This document shows positions 44,566-55,272 of a stretch of DNA of 64,000 bases, piece after piece. The notes beneath the pieces were generated by a model. That model was not told where the DNA came from. It ran no database searches and was given only the letters and a program-made list of their open reading frames with translations. A program made the translations under genes and the position numbers. Within the stretch, counting starts at the first letter, position 1. Each line of letters opens with the position of its first letter. This DNA comes from Rhodobacterales bacterium HKCCE4037 (GTDB lineage: Bacteria; Pseudomonadota; Alphaproteobacteria; Rhodobacterales; Rhodobacteraceae), in the NCBI GenBank assembly GCA_015689645.1, contig WVSM01000003.1, forward strand, positions 186,001-250,000, written 5' to 3'.

Positions 44566-46857
44566 TCAGTTGTCGCAGCGCGCCGTCACCATGACGGAGC
44601 CCTTGAGCGCCTGCGACCACCCGATCCGGATGCTGGTGCCGTTCGTGCCCTGGAAGCCTTGCGTCCAGGGTGCTTCGAACTGTGCCACCCCGCCGGCGGT
44701 CCGCACCGGGCCGTCGGGCAGCACCGACAGGCCATATTTCACCGGCGCGCCGAAGGGCGTGTAATCCGACATGTCCACGACCCATGTCTGTATTGCCGTG
44801 GCCTCGGTCGCCCGGATGTAACAGGGGTTTTCCGTCCGCTTGACGATGCCATGGAACGTGTTGCCGTCGAATTGCAGGTCCGCCGTGCGCGACAGGTCGA
44901 GCGGGGCGATGCTGTCGTCCACGCCTTCCACCTGCTCCAGCTGCGCGCCGTTGGTCTTCTTGAACAGGTTGCCGGTCACCGAGAGGCCATTGATGAAATG
45001 GTCGTCCCCGAACGGCTTGATCGAGATGAAGCGCATCCACGGTGCCGTGTTGGTGGCGAAGAAGATGTTGCCCTGCACCGACAGGCCATGGAACGACAGG
45101 CCGCCGGTGAAATCGGGCGACGGGTCCTTTTCGTTCGTCCATTCGATGTAGCAATTATCGACGTAGTTGCCGTGGAACGTCAGCTTGGCATTGGCGTCCG
45201 CGATGACCAGACCGGGTGAGCGCACGCCCTCCACGATGCTGTCGCCCTGGAAGAAATGGTTGCCGGTGACGATGTTGCCCGAGCCGGAGATCACGCCGAA
45301 ATGCAGGAACTTGTTGGCCCGGTTGTCGCGGATCTTGCAGTCCGATGAGTTGATGTTGAAACAGATCGACTTGCGGTCCGGCACGTTCAGCGCCTGCTCG
45401 TTCGACAGGAACTGGCAGCGGTCGATCTGCATCCCCTGGCAGCCTTCGTCGGCCGAGGTGATGGCCCGGTCCTTGGGTCCGGTGAAAAAGCAATCCTGGA
45501 TCTGGAACACCAGCCCGTCGAGCGGCAGCATGATGGCCGAGCAATAGCCGCCGCCTAGGAATTCCACGTCCGAAATGATGAAGCGTTGCAGGTTCAGCCA
45601 GCCAATGAAGTCGAGCATGTATTTGAACCGGGTGAAGGTATAGGTCTGGCTCGACGGCGCGGCGCAAAGGGGCGCGGACAGGGTGATCCGGCTCTGCGCG
45701 GCATTGGTGGCGGCCACGTAGATCTCGCGTCCCACGCCCTGCGGCGCGGTGACCAGCGAGCCGACCGGGATCGCCGCGGCATTCGACACGCCGGTGATCT
45801 CGAACGGGTTGGAAGCGGACCAACTGCCCGAACGCGTGTTCACCTCGTCGGTCCAGTCGCTCGAGGATTCCGCCACGAATTGCCCGTTCCGCAGAACCCT
45901 GCGGTTGGCATAGGTGTTGCGGTTTTCCACGACGGCTTGAACGTCGATCGGTTCAGTCAGCGTGATGCGACGTCCGCAAAGGTCGAAGGCCTCGAAATCG
46001 GATTGGTTGAACAGCTGTTGCAGCCCCTTCTTCAGGCCAAGCACCTCATCCCCGAAGCACTCCGCGTAGCCATCGAGATCGAAATTCTCGTTCAGCGCCA
46101 CGCGCACGTGGTCCGGCGCGATCAGGCGACCTTCGAAGCGGGCCGGATTGGTGAAGGTCACGTTCGACCCGACGAAGAAATCGCCCGCCGGCACCAGTAC
46201 CTCGCGTCCGTTCGCGGCGGCATCGGCGGCAGCAATGGCGTCCCGGTCATCGGTGGTGCCATCGCCCACCGCACCGTAGTCGCGGATATCCACCCAATCC
46301 ATCAACTTGCGATGAAAGACGGAGGTCACGTCCTCGACGGTGATGTTCTCGATCCGCACCTGCCCGCCATTCGGTCCGGTCAGGTCCAGCCCGACATGGG
46401 CATAGGTCGGCGCGGTGCCCCAGGCCATGTCCACGCCGCTCCGGTCGCCGGTGCCGAGGATGGCCGTGACCGTGTAGATCGAGCCATAGGCGGTGATGTC
46501 GACCGACGGGCCGAATTCGTCGAGGCCCGTCACGTGGGCGTTGGAGACATCGCCCGGCCAGGCCCCGATGCGCACGTCGGGCAGGTTGCCGGACAGCACC
46601 TTCACCCGCGCCGAGATGCGGAGGTAGAGACCTGGAACAACCGGCGTCTGCGACATGTAGCGGATCCGGGTCGTGGCCTCGGCCTTCAGGATCTCGAGGC
46701 AATCGCCGAAATCCGCATCCGCCGCGACGATGGCCGCGTTGGGTGCCGTGGCCCACGTGTCGCTGCCCGGCGTGCCGTCCTGCCGCGACCAGACGCCGAG
46801 CCCGTCGGAAAACGGCGGTGGCATCAGGATAAGGCCGTCGGTGATCACCTGGTTCAT
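44566..46857 (-). CDS. large right-handed beta-helix (pectate lyase superfamily) protein
   Basis: The 763-residue protein has an N-terminal beta-sandwich-like module (residues 1-165: LILMPPPFSDGLGVWSRQDG, RIRYMSQTPVVPGLYLRISA), then the pectate-lyase-3 entry motif VDIRDYGAVGDGTTDDRDAI (about 170-190). A long parallel beta-helix with NxFxG-type coils (IQDCFFTGPKDRAI, IDRCQFLSNEQAL, VQGNIFFATNT) and a C-terminal sandwich follow. No signal peptide. Such proteins bind or cut polysaccharides, including phage or gene-transfer-agent spikes. AAGGGG precedes the ATG at 46857. Confidence 0.8.
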   Translation of the reverse strand: MNQVITDGLILMPPPFSDGLGVWSRQDGTPGSDTWATAPNAAIVAADADFGDCLEILKAEATTRIRYMSQTPVVPGLYLRISARVKVLSGNLPDVRIGAWPGDVSNAHVTGLDEFGPSVDITAYGSIYTVTAILGTGDRSGVDMAWGTAPTYAHVGLDLTGPNGGQVRIENITVEDVTSVFHRKLMDWVDIRDYGAVGDGTTDDRDAIAAADAAANGREVLVPAGDFFVGSNVTFTNPARFEGRLIAPDHVRVALNENFDLDGYAECFGDEVLGLKKGLQQLFNQSDFEAFDLCGRRITLTEPIDVQAVVENRNTYANRRVLRNGQFVAESSSDWTDEVNTRSGSWSASNPFEITGVSNAAAIPVGSLVTAPQGVGREIYVAATNAAQSRITLSAPLCAAPSSQTYTFTRFKYMLDFIGWLNLQRFIISDVEFLGGGYCSAIMLPLDGLVFQIQDCFFTGPKDRAITSADEGCQGMQIDRCQFLSNEQALNVPDRKSICFNINSSDCKIRDNRANKFLHFGVISGSGNIVTGNHFFQGDSIVEGVRSPGLVIADANAKLTFHGNYVDNCYIEWTNEKDPSPDFTGGLSFHGLSVQGNIFFATNTAPWMRFISIKPFGDDHFINGLSVTGNLFKKTNGAQLEQVEGVDDSIAPLDLSRTADLQFDGNTFHGIVKRTENPCYIRATEATAIQTWVVDMSDYTPFGAPVKYGLSVLPDGPVRTAGGVAQFEAPWTQGFQGTNGTSIRIGWSQALKGSVMVTARCDN

Positions 46858-47158
46858 GTCATACCCCTTCGTTCGCGGGGCCCGGCCCTTGCCTGGGCAC
46901 CCCGGCGGTTCCATCGACCGCAACAGGGGAAACCGAGGCGCCCTGAACGGTCACCTCGGTTGTCTGCTTTGCAATGTCTGCGAATGACCCGGGTCCGGCT
47001 GACTGGGGCAGCCATGATCCCGGATTGCGCCGCCATGATTACGCCCGAAGAGTTAAGAGCGCGTTAACGAGGTCTCAATATTCCGAAACGCCGGAGAAGG
47101 CTGACCCGCGCGACGGCAGGACGGGCGATGCGCCCTGCGTGCGCGTCTCCCGGTGTCC
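46858..47158. other. intergenic region, promoter side of the beta-helix gene
   Basis: This 301-base stretch lies upstream of the beta-helix gene and downstream of the DUF4864 gene on the same strand. It must hold the beta-helix promoter. I see no gene or strong hairpin in it. Confidence 0.5.
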
Positions 47159-47602
47159 TCACACCCCGATGCCAGGCGCATCGAGGATTTCCACCCCACT
47201 GATCCGCCAGCCGTTTTCCGTCTGGATCATGGCATAGCCGAGGTAATGGGCGACACCGTTCCGGTCGATCACCTCGACCCGCTGAACGATCAGGCTTCCC
47301 AGCGACTGCAAGTCGATGAAGGTGACCGCGCCCGGCTCCCAGACCATCGGGAAGGCCTGCTCGACCATCATGCCGAACCGCTCCGGCTCGCCGAACATGC
47401 TCTGGATGCCGGGGCTGGCGAATTGCCAAGCGCCCATCAGGTCATCAGATCGGAACGCGTCGAACTGGCCGCCGATGACGGCCTCGATATCGGGGTTGGG
47501 GGCAAGCCGCTCCTGCGCCTGAAGCGGGCGCGGCGCGACGGCGGATGCGACAACGGCGAGGCCAAGCGCGAGGACTACGGACAGGGCAATGGCACGGACC
47601 AT
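47159..47602 (-). CDS. DUF4864 exported protein
   Basis: The 147-residue protein has a signal peptide (VRAIALSVVLALGLAVVASA, cleavage near LQAQ) and a cystatin/NTF2-like DUF4864 domain: IEAVIGGQFDAFRSDDLMGAWQFASPGIQSMFG, GRFGMMVEQAF-like stretch and YAMIQTENGWRISGVEI. Periplasmic, function unknown. AAGGAG precedes the ATG at 47602. Confidence 0.85.
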   Translation of the reverse strand: MVRAIALSVVLALGLAVVASAVAPRPLQAQERLAPNPDIEAVIGGQFDAFRSDDLMGAWQFASPGIQSMFGEPERFGMMVEQAFPMVWEPGAVTFIDLQSLGSLIVQRVEVIDRNGVAHYLGYAMIQTENGWRISGVEILDAPGIGV

Positions 47603-47683
47603 GGGACGTCTCCTTTTCGGGGCAGTTCTCTCCACTGTCCCGAACCACGTAGCACGCCCGCCAGAAGTTTCAGCCCAGGAGTT

Positions 47684-49330
47684 TCAACCGACGAGTTTGC
47701 CGTCCAGCCCGTCGCGGATCAAAGCCTTCGTCTCGTCAATCCCGTAAAGCGCGATGAACCCGCCGAACCGCGGACCTTGCGACGCCCCCAGAAGCACCTC
47801 GTAAAGGCCCGAGAACCACGCCCGAAGCGGCTCGAACCCGTGGGTCTTGCCGATGGCGAAGACGATGGATTGCAGGAACTCGTCATCCTGCCAGTCGACC
47901 TCCGGCAGGGGCACGTCCTTGCCTTCCTGCGCGTTCTTCCGGGCGATCACGTCCAGCGCCTTGTCGGCATCGCCGAGGCATTGGATCAGCTCTTCCATCG
48001 CCGCGCGTTCCTGATCGGTCGGCGCACGGAACACCCGCGTCGGCTTCACGAAATCATTGTAGTAGCGGATCGCGAAGCCCGCCGCCTGGTCCAGGTCGGG
48101 GTTCTTCTCGGGCGACGCGTCAGGTGCGTAACGGTTGATGAAGCCCCAGAGCTTCTCCTTCTCCTCGGCGCCCGACACGCTCACGAGGTTCAGAAGCATC
48201 GCGAAGGGCACCACCAGCGTGGAAGCCGGGACGTTGTGCCCGTGGATGTGGAACACCGGGTTCGCCAGCCGCTGCTCGATATCCTGGTCGGCATAGGCGC
48301 GCAGCTGCTGGTGATATTCGTCCACCGCCTTCGGGATCACGTCGAAATAGAGCCGCTTGGCCGTCTTGGGCTTGCCGAACATGAAATAGGCAAGGCTTTC
48401 GGACGAGGCGTAGGTCAGCCATTCGTCGATGCTGATCCCGTTGCCGGAGGATTTCGAGATTTTCTGGCCGTTCTCATCGAGGAACAATTCATAGGTGAAA
48501 TGCTCCGGCGCGGGATGGCCGAGGATCTCGCAGATCGCGTCGTAGATCGGCGTGTTGGTCGAATGGTCCTTGCCATACATCTCGAAATCAACGCCAAGCG
48601 CGGCCCACCGCGCCCCGAAATCGGGCTTCCATTGCAGCTTCACGTTGCCGCCGGTCACGGGCAGCGTCCACTCACGCCCATCCTCGTCGTCGAAGGTGAT
48701 CGTGTGTTCCTGCGCGTTCACCTCCTTCATCGGCACATAGAGCACGCGGCCGGTTTCGGGGTGGATCGGCAGGAAGATCGAATAGGTCTGCTGACGTTCC
48801 TCACGCAGCGATTTCAGCATCACCTTCATGATCGCGTCATAGCGTTCGGCGGCGAGCTTCAGCACCTCGTCGAACTGTCCACTCGCATAAAATTCCGTGG
48901 CCGAAATGAACTCGTATTCGAACCCGAAGGTATCGAGAAACCGGCGCAGCATGGCGTTGTTGTGATGGCCGAACGACTCGTGGGTGCCGAACGGGTCGGG
49001 CACCGAGGTCAGCGGCTTTTGCAGATGCTCGCGCAGCATCTCCTGATCGGGCACGTTGCCCGGCACTTTCCGCATCCCGTCGAGATCGTCGGAAAAACAG
49101 ATCAACCGCGTCGGAATGTCCGAGATCACCTCGAACGCGCGGCGGATCATCGTCGTGCGCAGCACCTCGCCGAAGGTGCCGATATGCGGCAGGCCCGAGG
49201 GGCCATAGCCCGTCTCGAACAGCACGTAGCCCTTCTCCGGCGGGCCATCCTTGTAGCGGTCCAGAACGCGCCGCGCCTCCTCGAAGGCCCAAGCCTTTGA
49301 CTTCATCGCCGCTTCACGCAAATCGCCCAT
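47684..49330 (-). CDS. lysS: lysyl-tRNA synthetase, class I
   Basis: The 548-residue protein is a class I (archaeal-type) LysRS, not the class II enzyme of most bacteria. The HIGH-type motif is [10 protein letters not shown], the KMSKS-type motif KISKSSGN, and [12 protein letters not shown] is family-specific. A C-terminal helical anticodon-binding domain follows. Alphaproteobacteria commonly use this form. The start at 49330 is the family start; an ATG eight codons later is possible. Monocistronic, divergent from terB. Confidence 0.96.
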   Translation of the reverse strand: MGDLREAAMKSKAWAFEEARRVLDRYKDGPPEKGYVLFETGYGPSGLPHIGTFGEVLRTTMIRRAFEVISDIPTRLICFSDDLDGMRKVPGNVPDQEMLREHLQKPLTSVPDPFGTHESFGHHNNAMLRRFLDTFGFEYEFISATEFYASGQFDEVLKLAAERYDAIMKVMLKSLREERQQTYSIFLPIHPETGRVLYVPMKEVNAQEHTITFDDEDGREWTLPVTGGNVKLQWKPDFGARWAALGVDFEMYGKDHSTNTPIYDAICEILGHPAPEHFTYELFLDENGQKISKSSGNGISIDEWLTYASSESLAYFMFGKPKTAKRLYFDVIPKAVDEYHQQLRAYADQDIEQRLANPVFHIHGHNVPASTLVVPFAMLLNLVSVSGAEEKEKLWGFINRYAPDASPEKNPDLDQAAGFAIRYYNDFVKPTRVFRAPTDQERAAMEELIQCLGDADKALDVIARKNAQEGKDVPLPEVDWQDDEFLQSIVFAIGKTHGFEPLRAWFSGLYEVLLGASQGPRFGGFIALYGIDETKALIRDGLDGKLVG

Positions 49331-49427
49331 GTCTTTTGTCCTGAAACCGAAGGGATGGCAGGCACCTATTGTTTACGGCAGGTGGCGTCAATAAATGACG
49401 GTCGAGACAGGAAACGGAGCAGTTGCC

Positions 49428-49844
49428 ATGACAGATCATTCCTTCACGCCCGAGGATTCCCTTGTGGCCATCATGGTGGGCATTTCCGTGTCGGATTCCA
49501 CGATCCGCACCTCGGAACTGCTGTCGATCGAGCAGATCGTGAACTTCCTGCCCGTTTTCGGCAATTACGACGCCGACCGCATGCGCCGCATCGCCAATAT
49601 CGTGTTCGACCTGTTCGAGGATGAGGATGGGGTCGATGCGCTCTTCGGCCTGGTGAAAGAGGATCTGCCCGAGCCGCTTTACGAAACCGCCTATGCGCTG
49701 GCCTGCGACGTTGCCGCCGCCGACGGAGCGATTGCCCAGGCGGAGTTGCGCTACCTCGAAGAACTGCGCCACGCGCTGAACATCGACCGGCTCCATGCCG
49801 CCGCCATCGAGCGGGGCGCCCGTGCGCGTCACATGACGCTCTGA
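49428..49844 (+). CDS. TerB family protein
   Basis: The 138-residue helical protein fits the tellurite resistance TerB family: DSLVAIMVGISVSDSTIRTSE, FEDEDGVDALFGLVKEDLP and ALACDVAAADGAIAQAELRYLEEL with acidic metal-binding positions. No other ter genes are near, so tellurite resistance should not be assumed. GGAG precedes the ATG at 49428; an upstream ATG at 49395 is an alternative. Confidence 0.82.
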   Translation: MTDHSFTPEDSLVAIMVGISVSDSTIRTSELLSIEQIVNFLPVFGNYDADRMRRIANIVFDLFEDEDGVDALFGLVKEDLPEPLYETAYALACDVAAADGAIAQAELRYLEELRHALNIDRLHAAAIERGARARHMTL

Positions 49845-49862
49845 CACGTGCTGCCGACACAC

Positions 49863-50426
49863 CTACAGGGCGTTTCGAACGGCCTTTGGAGCCACACGGG
49901 CAAGGTTGTCGTCCACGAACTCCCGTTCCGAAGCATTTATCTCTGTCGCCCGCGGATAGATCGGGTCCGCGCGGTCATCGAGCAGCGGAAGGTGCCAGCC
50001 GTCGGTCGTGTCGAAGAACTCCCGCGCACCGTCCTCTCCGAACTCCGCAAGGTAGCCCTGGATCACGGTATCGAGGTAGCTCAGCAGGATCGGATGATCC
50101 CCCACGGCCGCGTGCGCATCTTCCACCGCGTAGATCTGGACCAGCGGCTCGACCTCGCGTCCATGCCCGAACGCCGCCACCGGATGCCGCGCATAGGCGC
50201 CCTCGCGCTTGTCGAGCGCCGCCCAGTCCGCGCCTGGCACCGCCGCGATCAGCCCCGCGATCTCGCCCTCCGAATCAGGCACCGCCGTCAGGTAGGCGAC
50301 CTTGCGGAGCGAGGTGCCCTGCCACGCCCTGCGCCATCCTCTGACATGGGCGCGCGCCGCCTCGGGATAGCTGTGGGTCTGACGGTTCACGAGGCTGCCA
50401 TAGCCAAAGAAATAGGGATCACTCAT
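49863..50426 (-). CDS. gamma-glutamylcyclotransferase family protein
   Basis: The 187-residue protein begins with the AIG2-like motif PYFFGYGSLVN and has the catalytic Glu region LDKREGAYARHPV; EVEPLVQIYAVEDAH and YLDTVIQGYLAEFG follow. It may cleave gamma-glutamyl peptides in glutathione turnover, but many members are uncharacterised. The ATG at 50426 fits the FGYGS spacing. Divergent from the glycine cleavage operon. Confidence 0.82.
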   Translation of the reverse strand: MSDPYFFGYGSLVNRQTHSYPEAARAHVRGWRRAWQGTSLRKVAYLTAVPDSEGEIAGLIAAVPGADWAALDKREGAYARHPVAAFGHGREVEPLVQIYAVEDAHAAVGDHPILLSYLDTVIQGYLAEFGEDGAREFFDTTDGWHLPLLDDRADPIYPRATEINASEREFVDDNLARVAPKAVRNAL

Positions 50427-50509
50427 GGGGTCTGAATGGGGCAATTGAAGGCCTCTATCAAGCCCTCTTGATCCAACGCTTTTGCGCTGTATGCTTCCGC
50501 ACGCAATCG

Positions 50510-50680
50510 CAGGGAGACGCGGGGGCCTGGCACGACCAGACCCTTGGGCCGAAGGAGCAACCGCCCCGGTAATCTCTCAGGCAAAAGGACCTGCGGCAGC
50601 ACCAAATACTCTGGAGAGTGAGGGATCATGCCCTCCGCCGAAGGGATAACGATCTCAGGCCAAAGGACAGAGGGGGCATC
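50510..50680 (+). promoter_or_regulatory. tandem glycine riboswitch upstream of gcvTHP
   Basis: Two glycine aptamers follow each other. The first (about 50510-50597) runs from GGGAGAC through ...CTCTCAGGCAAAAGGACCTGC; the second (about 50611-50676) from CTGGAGAG through ...GATCTCAGGCCAAAGGACAGAGG. The CTCAGGCxAAAGGAC core, conserved in this riboswitch class, occurs in both. It lies 60 bases before the gcvT ATG. Glycine binding switches on the cleavage operon. The stretch 50427-50742 holds no protein gene. Confidence 0.95.
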
Positions 50681-50742
50681 GGTTCGCACATCCTGCGGTG
50701 TGCAAGTGATGCCGGGCGTCTTGTCCCGGAGAGGGGTTAAGA

Positions 50743-51861
50743 ATGGACGCGCTCGACGCTCAAGAAACTCTGCCACTGGCGGCCCTGCATGCAGAGCTTG
50801 GCGCGAAATTCGTGCCCTTCGCGGGCTGGTCGATGCCCGTGCAATACGGCCTCGGCGTGATGGGCGAACACAAGTGGACGCGCGAACACGCGGGCCTTTT
50901 CGACGTGTCGCACATGGGGCAGGTGTTGCTGCCGAAAGACGCCGACGCGGCGCTCGAAACCCTGGTTCCCGTGGACGTGATCGACCTGCCCGAGGGGCGC
51001 CAGCGCTACGGCCTTTTCACCAACGACACCGGCGGCGTGCTCGACGACCTGATGATCGCCCGCTGGCCGGACGCGCTGTTCCTTGTGGTCAACGCCGCCT
51101 GTCGCGACGCCGACATCGCCCACCTGCGCGCCCATGTCGAAGGTGTCGAGGAGGTCTCCGGCCGCGCGCTTCTGGCGCTGCAGGGGCCCGAAGCAGAAGC
51201 CGCGCTTGCCCCCCTCGTTCCAGCCGTCACCGAGATGCGCTTCATGGACAGCCAGCACCACGACTGGAACGGCCAGACGCTCTGGATCAGCCGCTCCGGC
51301 TATACCGGCGAGGACGGCTTCGAGATTTCACTGCCCGAGAGCGTCGCGGAGGATTTCGCCCGCGCCCTCCTGTCCGATGACCGCGTCCAGCCCATCGGCC
51401 TCGGTGCCCGCGACAGCCTGCGGATGGAGGCCGGGCTGCCGCTCTACGGCCAGGAAATGTCCGAGACGATCAGCCCGGTCGAAGCCGGACAGGCCTGGGC
51501 CATCGGCAAGGTCCGCCGCACAGGCGGCGACCGCGCGGGCGGCTTCCCGGGGGCTGATGTGATCCTCGACCAGCTCGCGAACGGTGCCCCCCGCCGCCGC
51601 GCAGGACTGCTGCCGGAAGGCCGCGCCCCGATGCGCACCGGCGTCGACCTCTACACCAGCGAAGACGTCGACACGCCCATCGGCCAGATCACCTCCGGCG
51701 GCTTCGGCCCGACCCTTGGCGCGCCCGTAGCACTTGGCCTGATCGACGCCAGCGTCCCGAAGGATGCCCCCCTCTACGGCGAATTGCGCGGCAAGCGCTT
51801 GCCGCTCACGCAAACCACCCTGCCCTTCACTCCCAACGGCTACAAACGGAGCACGAAATGA
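50743..51861 (+). CDS. gcvT: glycine cleavage system T protein (aminomethyltransferase)
   Basis: The 372-residue protein has GcvT features: [57 protein letters not shown] and the C-terminal [18 protein letters not shown] barrel. It transfers the methylene group from aminomethyl-lipoyl GcvH to tetrahydrofolate. First gene of the operon controlled by the glycine riboswitch. Its TGA overlaps the gcvH ATG (ATGA). Confidence 0.97.
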   Translation: MDALDAQETLPLAALHAELGAKFVPFAGWSMPVQYGLGVMGEHKWTREHAGLFDVSHMGQVLLPKDADAALETLVPVDVIDLPEGRQRYGLFTNDTGGVLDDLMIARWPDALFLVVNAACRDADIAHLRAHVEGVEEVSGRALLALQGPEAEAALAPLVPAVTEMRFMDSQHHDWNGQTLWISRSGYTGEDGFEISLPESVAEDFARALLSDDRVQPIGLGARDSLRMEAGLPLYGQEMSETISPVEAGQAWAIGKVRRTGGDRAGGFPGADVILDQLANGAPRRRAGLLPEGRAPMRTGVDLYTSEDVDTPIGQITSGGFGPTLGAPVALGLIDASVPKDAPLYGELRGKRLPLTQTTLPFTPNGYKRSTK

Positions 51862-52220
51862 AATTCACCGAAGATCATGAATGGCTGAGCGCCGATGGCG
51901 ATATCATCACCGTCGGCATCACGCCCCACGCCTCCGAACAACTGGGCGATGTCGTCTTCGTCGAGCTGCCCGAGCTGGAAACGCAGGTGGCCAAGGGTGA
52001 CGAGATCGTCGTGATCGAAAGCGTCAAGGCGGCCTCCGACATCACCGCACCGCTGGATGGCGAGATCGTGGAGGTCAACGACGCGCTGGTCGACAACCCC
52101 GCCCTGGTCAACGAGGACCCGACCGGCGAAGCGTGGTTCTTCAAGATCAAGGTCGAAGATCCCTCGGCCCTCGACGAGTTCATGACCGAGGACGAGTACA
52201 AGGACCACATCGGCGAATAG
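51858..52220 (+). CDS. gcvH: glycine cleavage system H protein
   Basis: The 120-residue lipoyl carrier has [20 protein letters not shown], the lipoylation site [16 protein letters not shown] (Lys) and [17 protein letters not shown]. It shuttles the aminomethyl group between GcvP, GcvT and Lpd. Its stop codon lies within a 13-bp sequence repeated 26 bases later, next to the palindromic insertion before gcvP. Confidence 0.97.
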   Translation: MKFTEDHEWLSADGDIITVGITPHASEQLGDVVFVELPELETQVAKGDEIVVIESVKAASDITAPLDGEIVEVNDALVDNPALVNEDPTGEAWFFKIKVEDPSALDEFMTEDEYKDHIGE

Positions 52221-52298
52221 CGCCGAATGACCACATCGGCGGGTTGCCGCGAATTTTCGTACGAAAATTCGCACCCCGCAAAATCTTCTGGAAGATTT
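52203..52298. repeat. palindromic repeat element between gcvH and gcvP, with 13-bp direct repeats
   Basis: GACCACATCGGCG occurs at 52203-52215 (across the end of gcvH) and again at 52229-52241. Next come two palindromes: a perfect 22-bp one centred on TTTCGTACGAAA (52250-52271) and AAATCTTC-TG-GAAGATTT (52281-52298), which ends 2 bases before the gcvP ribosome binding site. Such stem-loops inside an operon may set the gcvH/gcvP expression ratio or mark a mobile repeat. Similar palindromes are, from memory, common in Rhodobacteraceae intergenic DNA. Confidence 0.75.
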
Positions 52299-52309
52299 CG
52301 GAGCGCCAT

Positions 52310-55147
52310 ATGCCCTGGACGACCACTGCCTACGACCCGACCGATTTCGCCAACCGCCGCCACATCGGCCCCTCTCCCGCCGAGATGGCAGAGATGCTGC
52401 AAGCGGTCGGCGCGGACAGCCTCGACGCCCTGATCGATGAGACCGTGCCCGCCTCGATCCGGCAGGATACGGCCCTCGACTGGCCGGCCCTGTCCGAGGC
52501 GGAACTGCTCGACCGGATGCGCGCGCTGGCCGCCAGGAACAAGCCGATGGTCTCGATGATCGGCCAAGGCTATTACAACACCCACACGCCCCCCGCGATC
52601 CAGCGCAACGTGCTGGAAAATCCCGCGTGGTACACGGCCTACACGCCCTACCAGCCGGAGATTGCACAAGGCCGGCTCGAAGCGCTGCTGAACTTCCAGA
52701 CCATGGTGGCGGACCTGACGGGCCTGCCCGTGGCCAACGCTTCCCTGCTCGATGAGGCCACGGCGGCGGCCGAAGCCATGGTCATGGCGAAACGCGTCGC
52801 CAAATCGAAGGCCGAGGGCTTCTTCGTGGACGAGGCCTGCCACCCGCAGACCATCGCTGTCATCGAAACCCGCGCAGAGCCTCTCGGCATCAAGGTCATC
52901 ACCGGCCCTGCCGACACACTGGACCCGAGTGCCGTCTTTGGCGCGATCTTCCAGTATCCGGGCACCTACGGCCACCTTACCGACCCAAGCGCCTCCATCG
53001 CTGCCCTGCATGACGCCCAGGCCATCGCGATCCTCGCCACCGACCTGCTGGCCCTGACCCTCATCAAGGAACCCGGCGCGATGGAGGCCGATATCGCCAT
53101 CGGCTCCGCCCAACGCTTCGGTGTGCCGCTCGGCTATGGTGGCCCCCATGCCGCCTTCATGTCCTGCCGGGATGCCTACAAGCGCCACATGCCCGGCCGG
53201 ATCGTGGGCGTCAGCGTCGACAGCCACGGCTCGAGAGCCTACCGCCTGTCGCTTCAGACCCGCGAACAGCACATCCGTCGCGAGAAGGCGACCTCGAACG
53301 TCTGCACCGCCCAGGCGCTTCTGGCGGTCATGGCCAGCTTCTACGCCGTGTTCCACGGGCCGATGGGCCTGCGCGCGATTGCGGAGCGGGTGCACCTGCG
53401 TGCCGCCCGCCTTGCCGCGACCTTGTCGAAAGGTGGCTACAAGCCCGACAATGACAGCTTCTTCGATACCCTCACCGTGCATGTCGGGACCATGCAAAGC
53501 CGGATCATGGCCGCCGCCGTGGCGCGCGGGATCAACCTGCGCGACGTGGGCGCGGACCGCATCGGGATCAGCGTTGACGAGGTCACGACCGACGCCCATC
53601 TCGACGCGCTTTGCCAGGCTTTCGGCATCAAGCTCGCGCCCGCCACCGACACACCCGGCATCCCCGACGATATGCTCAGGACGTCCGATTACCTGACGCA
53701 CCCGATCTTCCACATGAACCGGGCCGAGTCCGAGATGATGCGTTACATGCGCCGCCTCTCGGACCGGGACCTTGCGCTCGACCGCGCGATGATCCCGCTC
53801 GGCTCCTGCACCATGAAGCTGAACGCGGCGGTCGAGATGATGCCGATCACCTGGCCCGAATTCGGGTCGCTGCATCCCTTCGCCCCCGCCGATCAGGCTG
53901 AGGGTTACGCGGAGATGCTCGCGGACCTGTCCGCCAAGCTTTGCGAGATCACCGGCTACGACGCGATGTCGCTGCAGCCCAATTCCGGCGCGCAGGGCGA
54001 ATACGCGGGGCTTCTGACCATCGCCGCCTACCATCGCGCGCAGGGCGATCACCATCGCAACATCTGCCTGATCCCGCTTTCCGCCCATGGCACCAACCCG
54101 GCTTCCGCCCAGATGGCGGGGATGAAGGTTGTCGTGGTCAAGGCAGCGGAGAACGGCGATATCGACCTCGCCGATTTCCGCGCCAAGGCCGAGGAGGCCG
54201 GCGAAAACCTCGCCGCCTGCATGATCACCTACCCCTCCACCCACGGCGTGTTCGAGGAAACCGTGCGCGAAGTCTGCGAGATCACCCACCGCTTCGGCGG
54301 GCAGGTGTATCTGGACGGCGCGAACCTCAACGCCATGGTCGGCCTGTCGAAACCGGGCGACCTGGGCTCGGACGTCAGCCACCTGAACCTGCACAAGACC
54401 TTCTGCATCCCCCACGGCGGCGGCGGCCCCGGCATGGGCCCGATCGGCGTGAAGGAGCATCTTGCCCCCCACCTGCCCGGGCACCCCGAAACCGGCGGCG
54501 GCGAAGGTCCGGTCTCGGCCGCGCCCTATGGCTCGGCGTCGATCCTGCCGATTTCCTACGCCTACATTCACCTGATGGGCGGGGCGGGCATCACGCAGGC
54601 CACCAAGGTCGCGATCCTGAACGGGAACTACATCGCCAAGCGGCTGGAAGGCGATTACAACGTTCTTTTCAAGGGGAAGACCGGTCGCGTGGCCCATGAA
54701 TGCATCCTCGACACGCGCCCCTTTGCCGAGGTTGGCGTGACCGTCGACGACATTGCCAAGCGCCTGATGGACCACGGCTTCCACGCCCCGACAATGAGCT
54801 GGCCGGTTGCCGGCACGCTGATGGTGGAGCCGACGGAATCCGAGACGAAGGCCGAGCTCGACCGTTTCATCACCGCGATGAAGGCGATCCGCGCCGAGAT
54901 TGCGGAGGTCGAGGCAGGTGACATGGCGGTCGGCGACAGCCCCCTGCACCACGCGCCGCACACGATGGAAGATCTCGTGCGCGACTGGGACCGCGCCTAT
55001 TCCCGCGAACAGGGGTGCTTCCCGCCGGGCGCGTTCCGGGTCGACAAGTACTGGCCACCGGTGAACCGCGTGGACAACGTCGCGGGCGACCGCAACCTCG
55101 TCTGCACCTGCCCACCGTTGGAAGAATATCTCGACGCCGCAGAATAG
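52310..55147 (+). CDS. gcvP: glycine dehydrogenase (decarboxylating), P protein
   Basis: The 945-residue protein is a full-length fused alpha-beta GcvP. N-terminal half: [36 protein letters not shown], and [16 protein letters not shown]-terminal half: the pyridoxal phosphate lysine in [21 protein letters not shown], and [13 protein letters not shown]. It decarboxylates glycine and loads aminomethyl on GcvH. GGAGCG lies just upstream of the ATG at 52310. Last gene of the operon. Confidence 0.97.
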   Translation: MPWTTTAYDPTDFANRRHIGPSPAEMAEMLQAVGADSLDALIDETVPASIRQDTALDWPALSEAELLDRMRALAARNKPMVSMIGQGYYNTHTPPAIQRNVLENPAWYTAYTPYQPEIAQGRLEALLNFQTMVADLTGLPVANASLLDEATAAAEAMVMAKRVAKSKAEGFFVDEACHPQTIAVIETRAEPLGIKVITGPADTLDPSAVFGAIFQYPGTYGHLTDPSASIAALHDAQAIAILATDLLALTLIKEPGAMEADIAIGSAQRFGVPLGYGGPHAAFMSCRDAYKRHMPGRIVGVSVDSHGSRAYRLSLQTREQHIRREKATSNVCTAQALLAVMASFYAVFHGPMGLRAIAERVHLRAARLAATLSKGGYKPDNDSFFDTLTVHVGTMQSRIMAAAVARGINLRDVGADRIGISVDEVTTDAHLDALCQAFGIKLAPATDTPGIPDDMLRTSDYLTHPIFHMNRAESEMMRYMRRLSDRDLALDRAMIPLGSCTMKLNAAVEMMPITWPEFGSLHPFAPADQAEGYAEMLADLSAKLCEITGYDAMSLQPNSGAQGEYAGLLTIAAYHRAQGDHHRNICLIPLSAHGTNPASAQMAGMKVVVVKAAENGDIDLADFRAKAEEAGENLAACMITYPSTHGVFEETVREVCEITHRFGGQVYLDGANLNAMVGLSKPGDLGSDVSHLNLHKTFCIPHGGGGPGMGPIGVKEHLAPHLPGHPETGGGEGPVSAAPYGSASILPISYAYIHLMGGAGITQATKVAILNGNYIAKRLEGDYNVLFKGKTGRVAHECILDTRPFAEVGVTVDDIAKRLMDHGFHAPTMSWPVAGTLMVEPTESETKAELDRFITAMKAIRAEIAEVEAGDMAVGDSPLHHAPHTMEDLVRDWDRAYSREQGCFPPGAFRVDKYWPPVNRVDNVAGDRNLVCTCPPLEEYLDAAE

Positions 55148-55170
55148 TGGCTGAAGGTCAGGGATCGAAG

Positions 55171-55220
55171 GGCCGATCATGGTTTCCGAAAGGTAAACAG
55201 GATCGGCTTTTTCTTTTTTT
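55171..55220 (+). terminator. terminator of the gcv operon
   Basis: GCCGATC (55172-55178) pairs with GATCGGC (55201-55207) across a 22-base loop, followed by TTTTTCTTTTTTT. The T-run is the strongest in the window. Confidence 0.8.
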
Positions 55221-55240
55221 ATCAGACCATTAGGTTATGT

Positions 55241-55254
55241 GTGCAAGCTTGCAC
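55241..55254. repeat. perfect palindrome GTGCAAGCTTGCAC, copy 1
   Basis: GTGCAAGCTTGCAC lies between the gcvP terminator and the end of the DUF4329 gene. An identical copy lies at 57049-57062. No binding protein can be named. Confidence 0.8.
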
Positions 55255-55272
55255 GCGCCAGGTGACCAGGTC

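Noticed and set aside
51875-55180. 1101-codon open frame on the minus strand
   Set aside because: It is antisense to gcvH and gcvP, has no motif and arises from high GC3 coding bias on the other strand.
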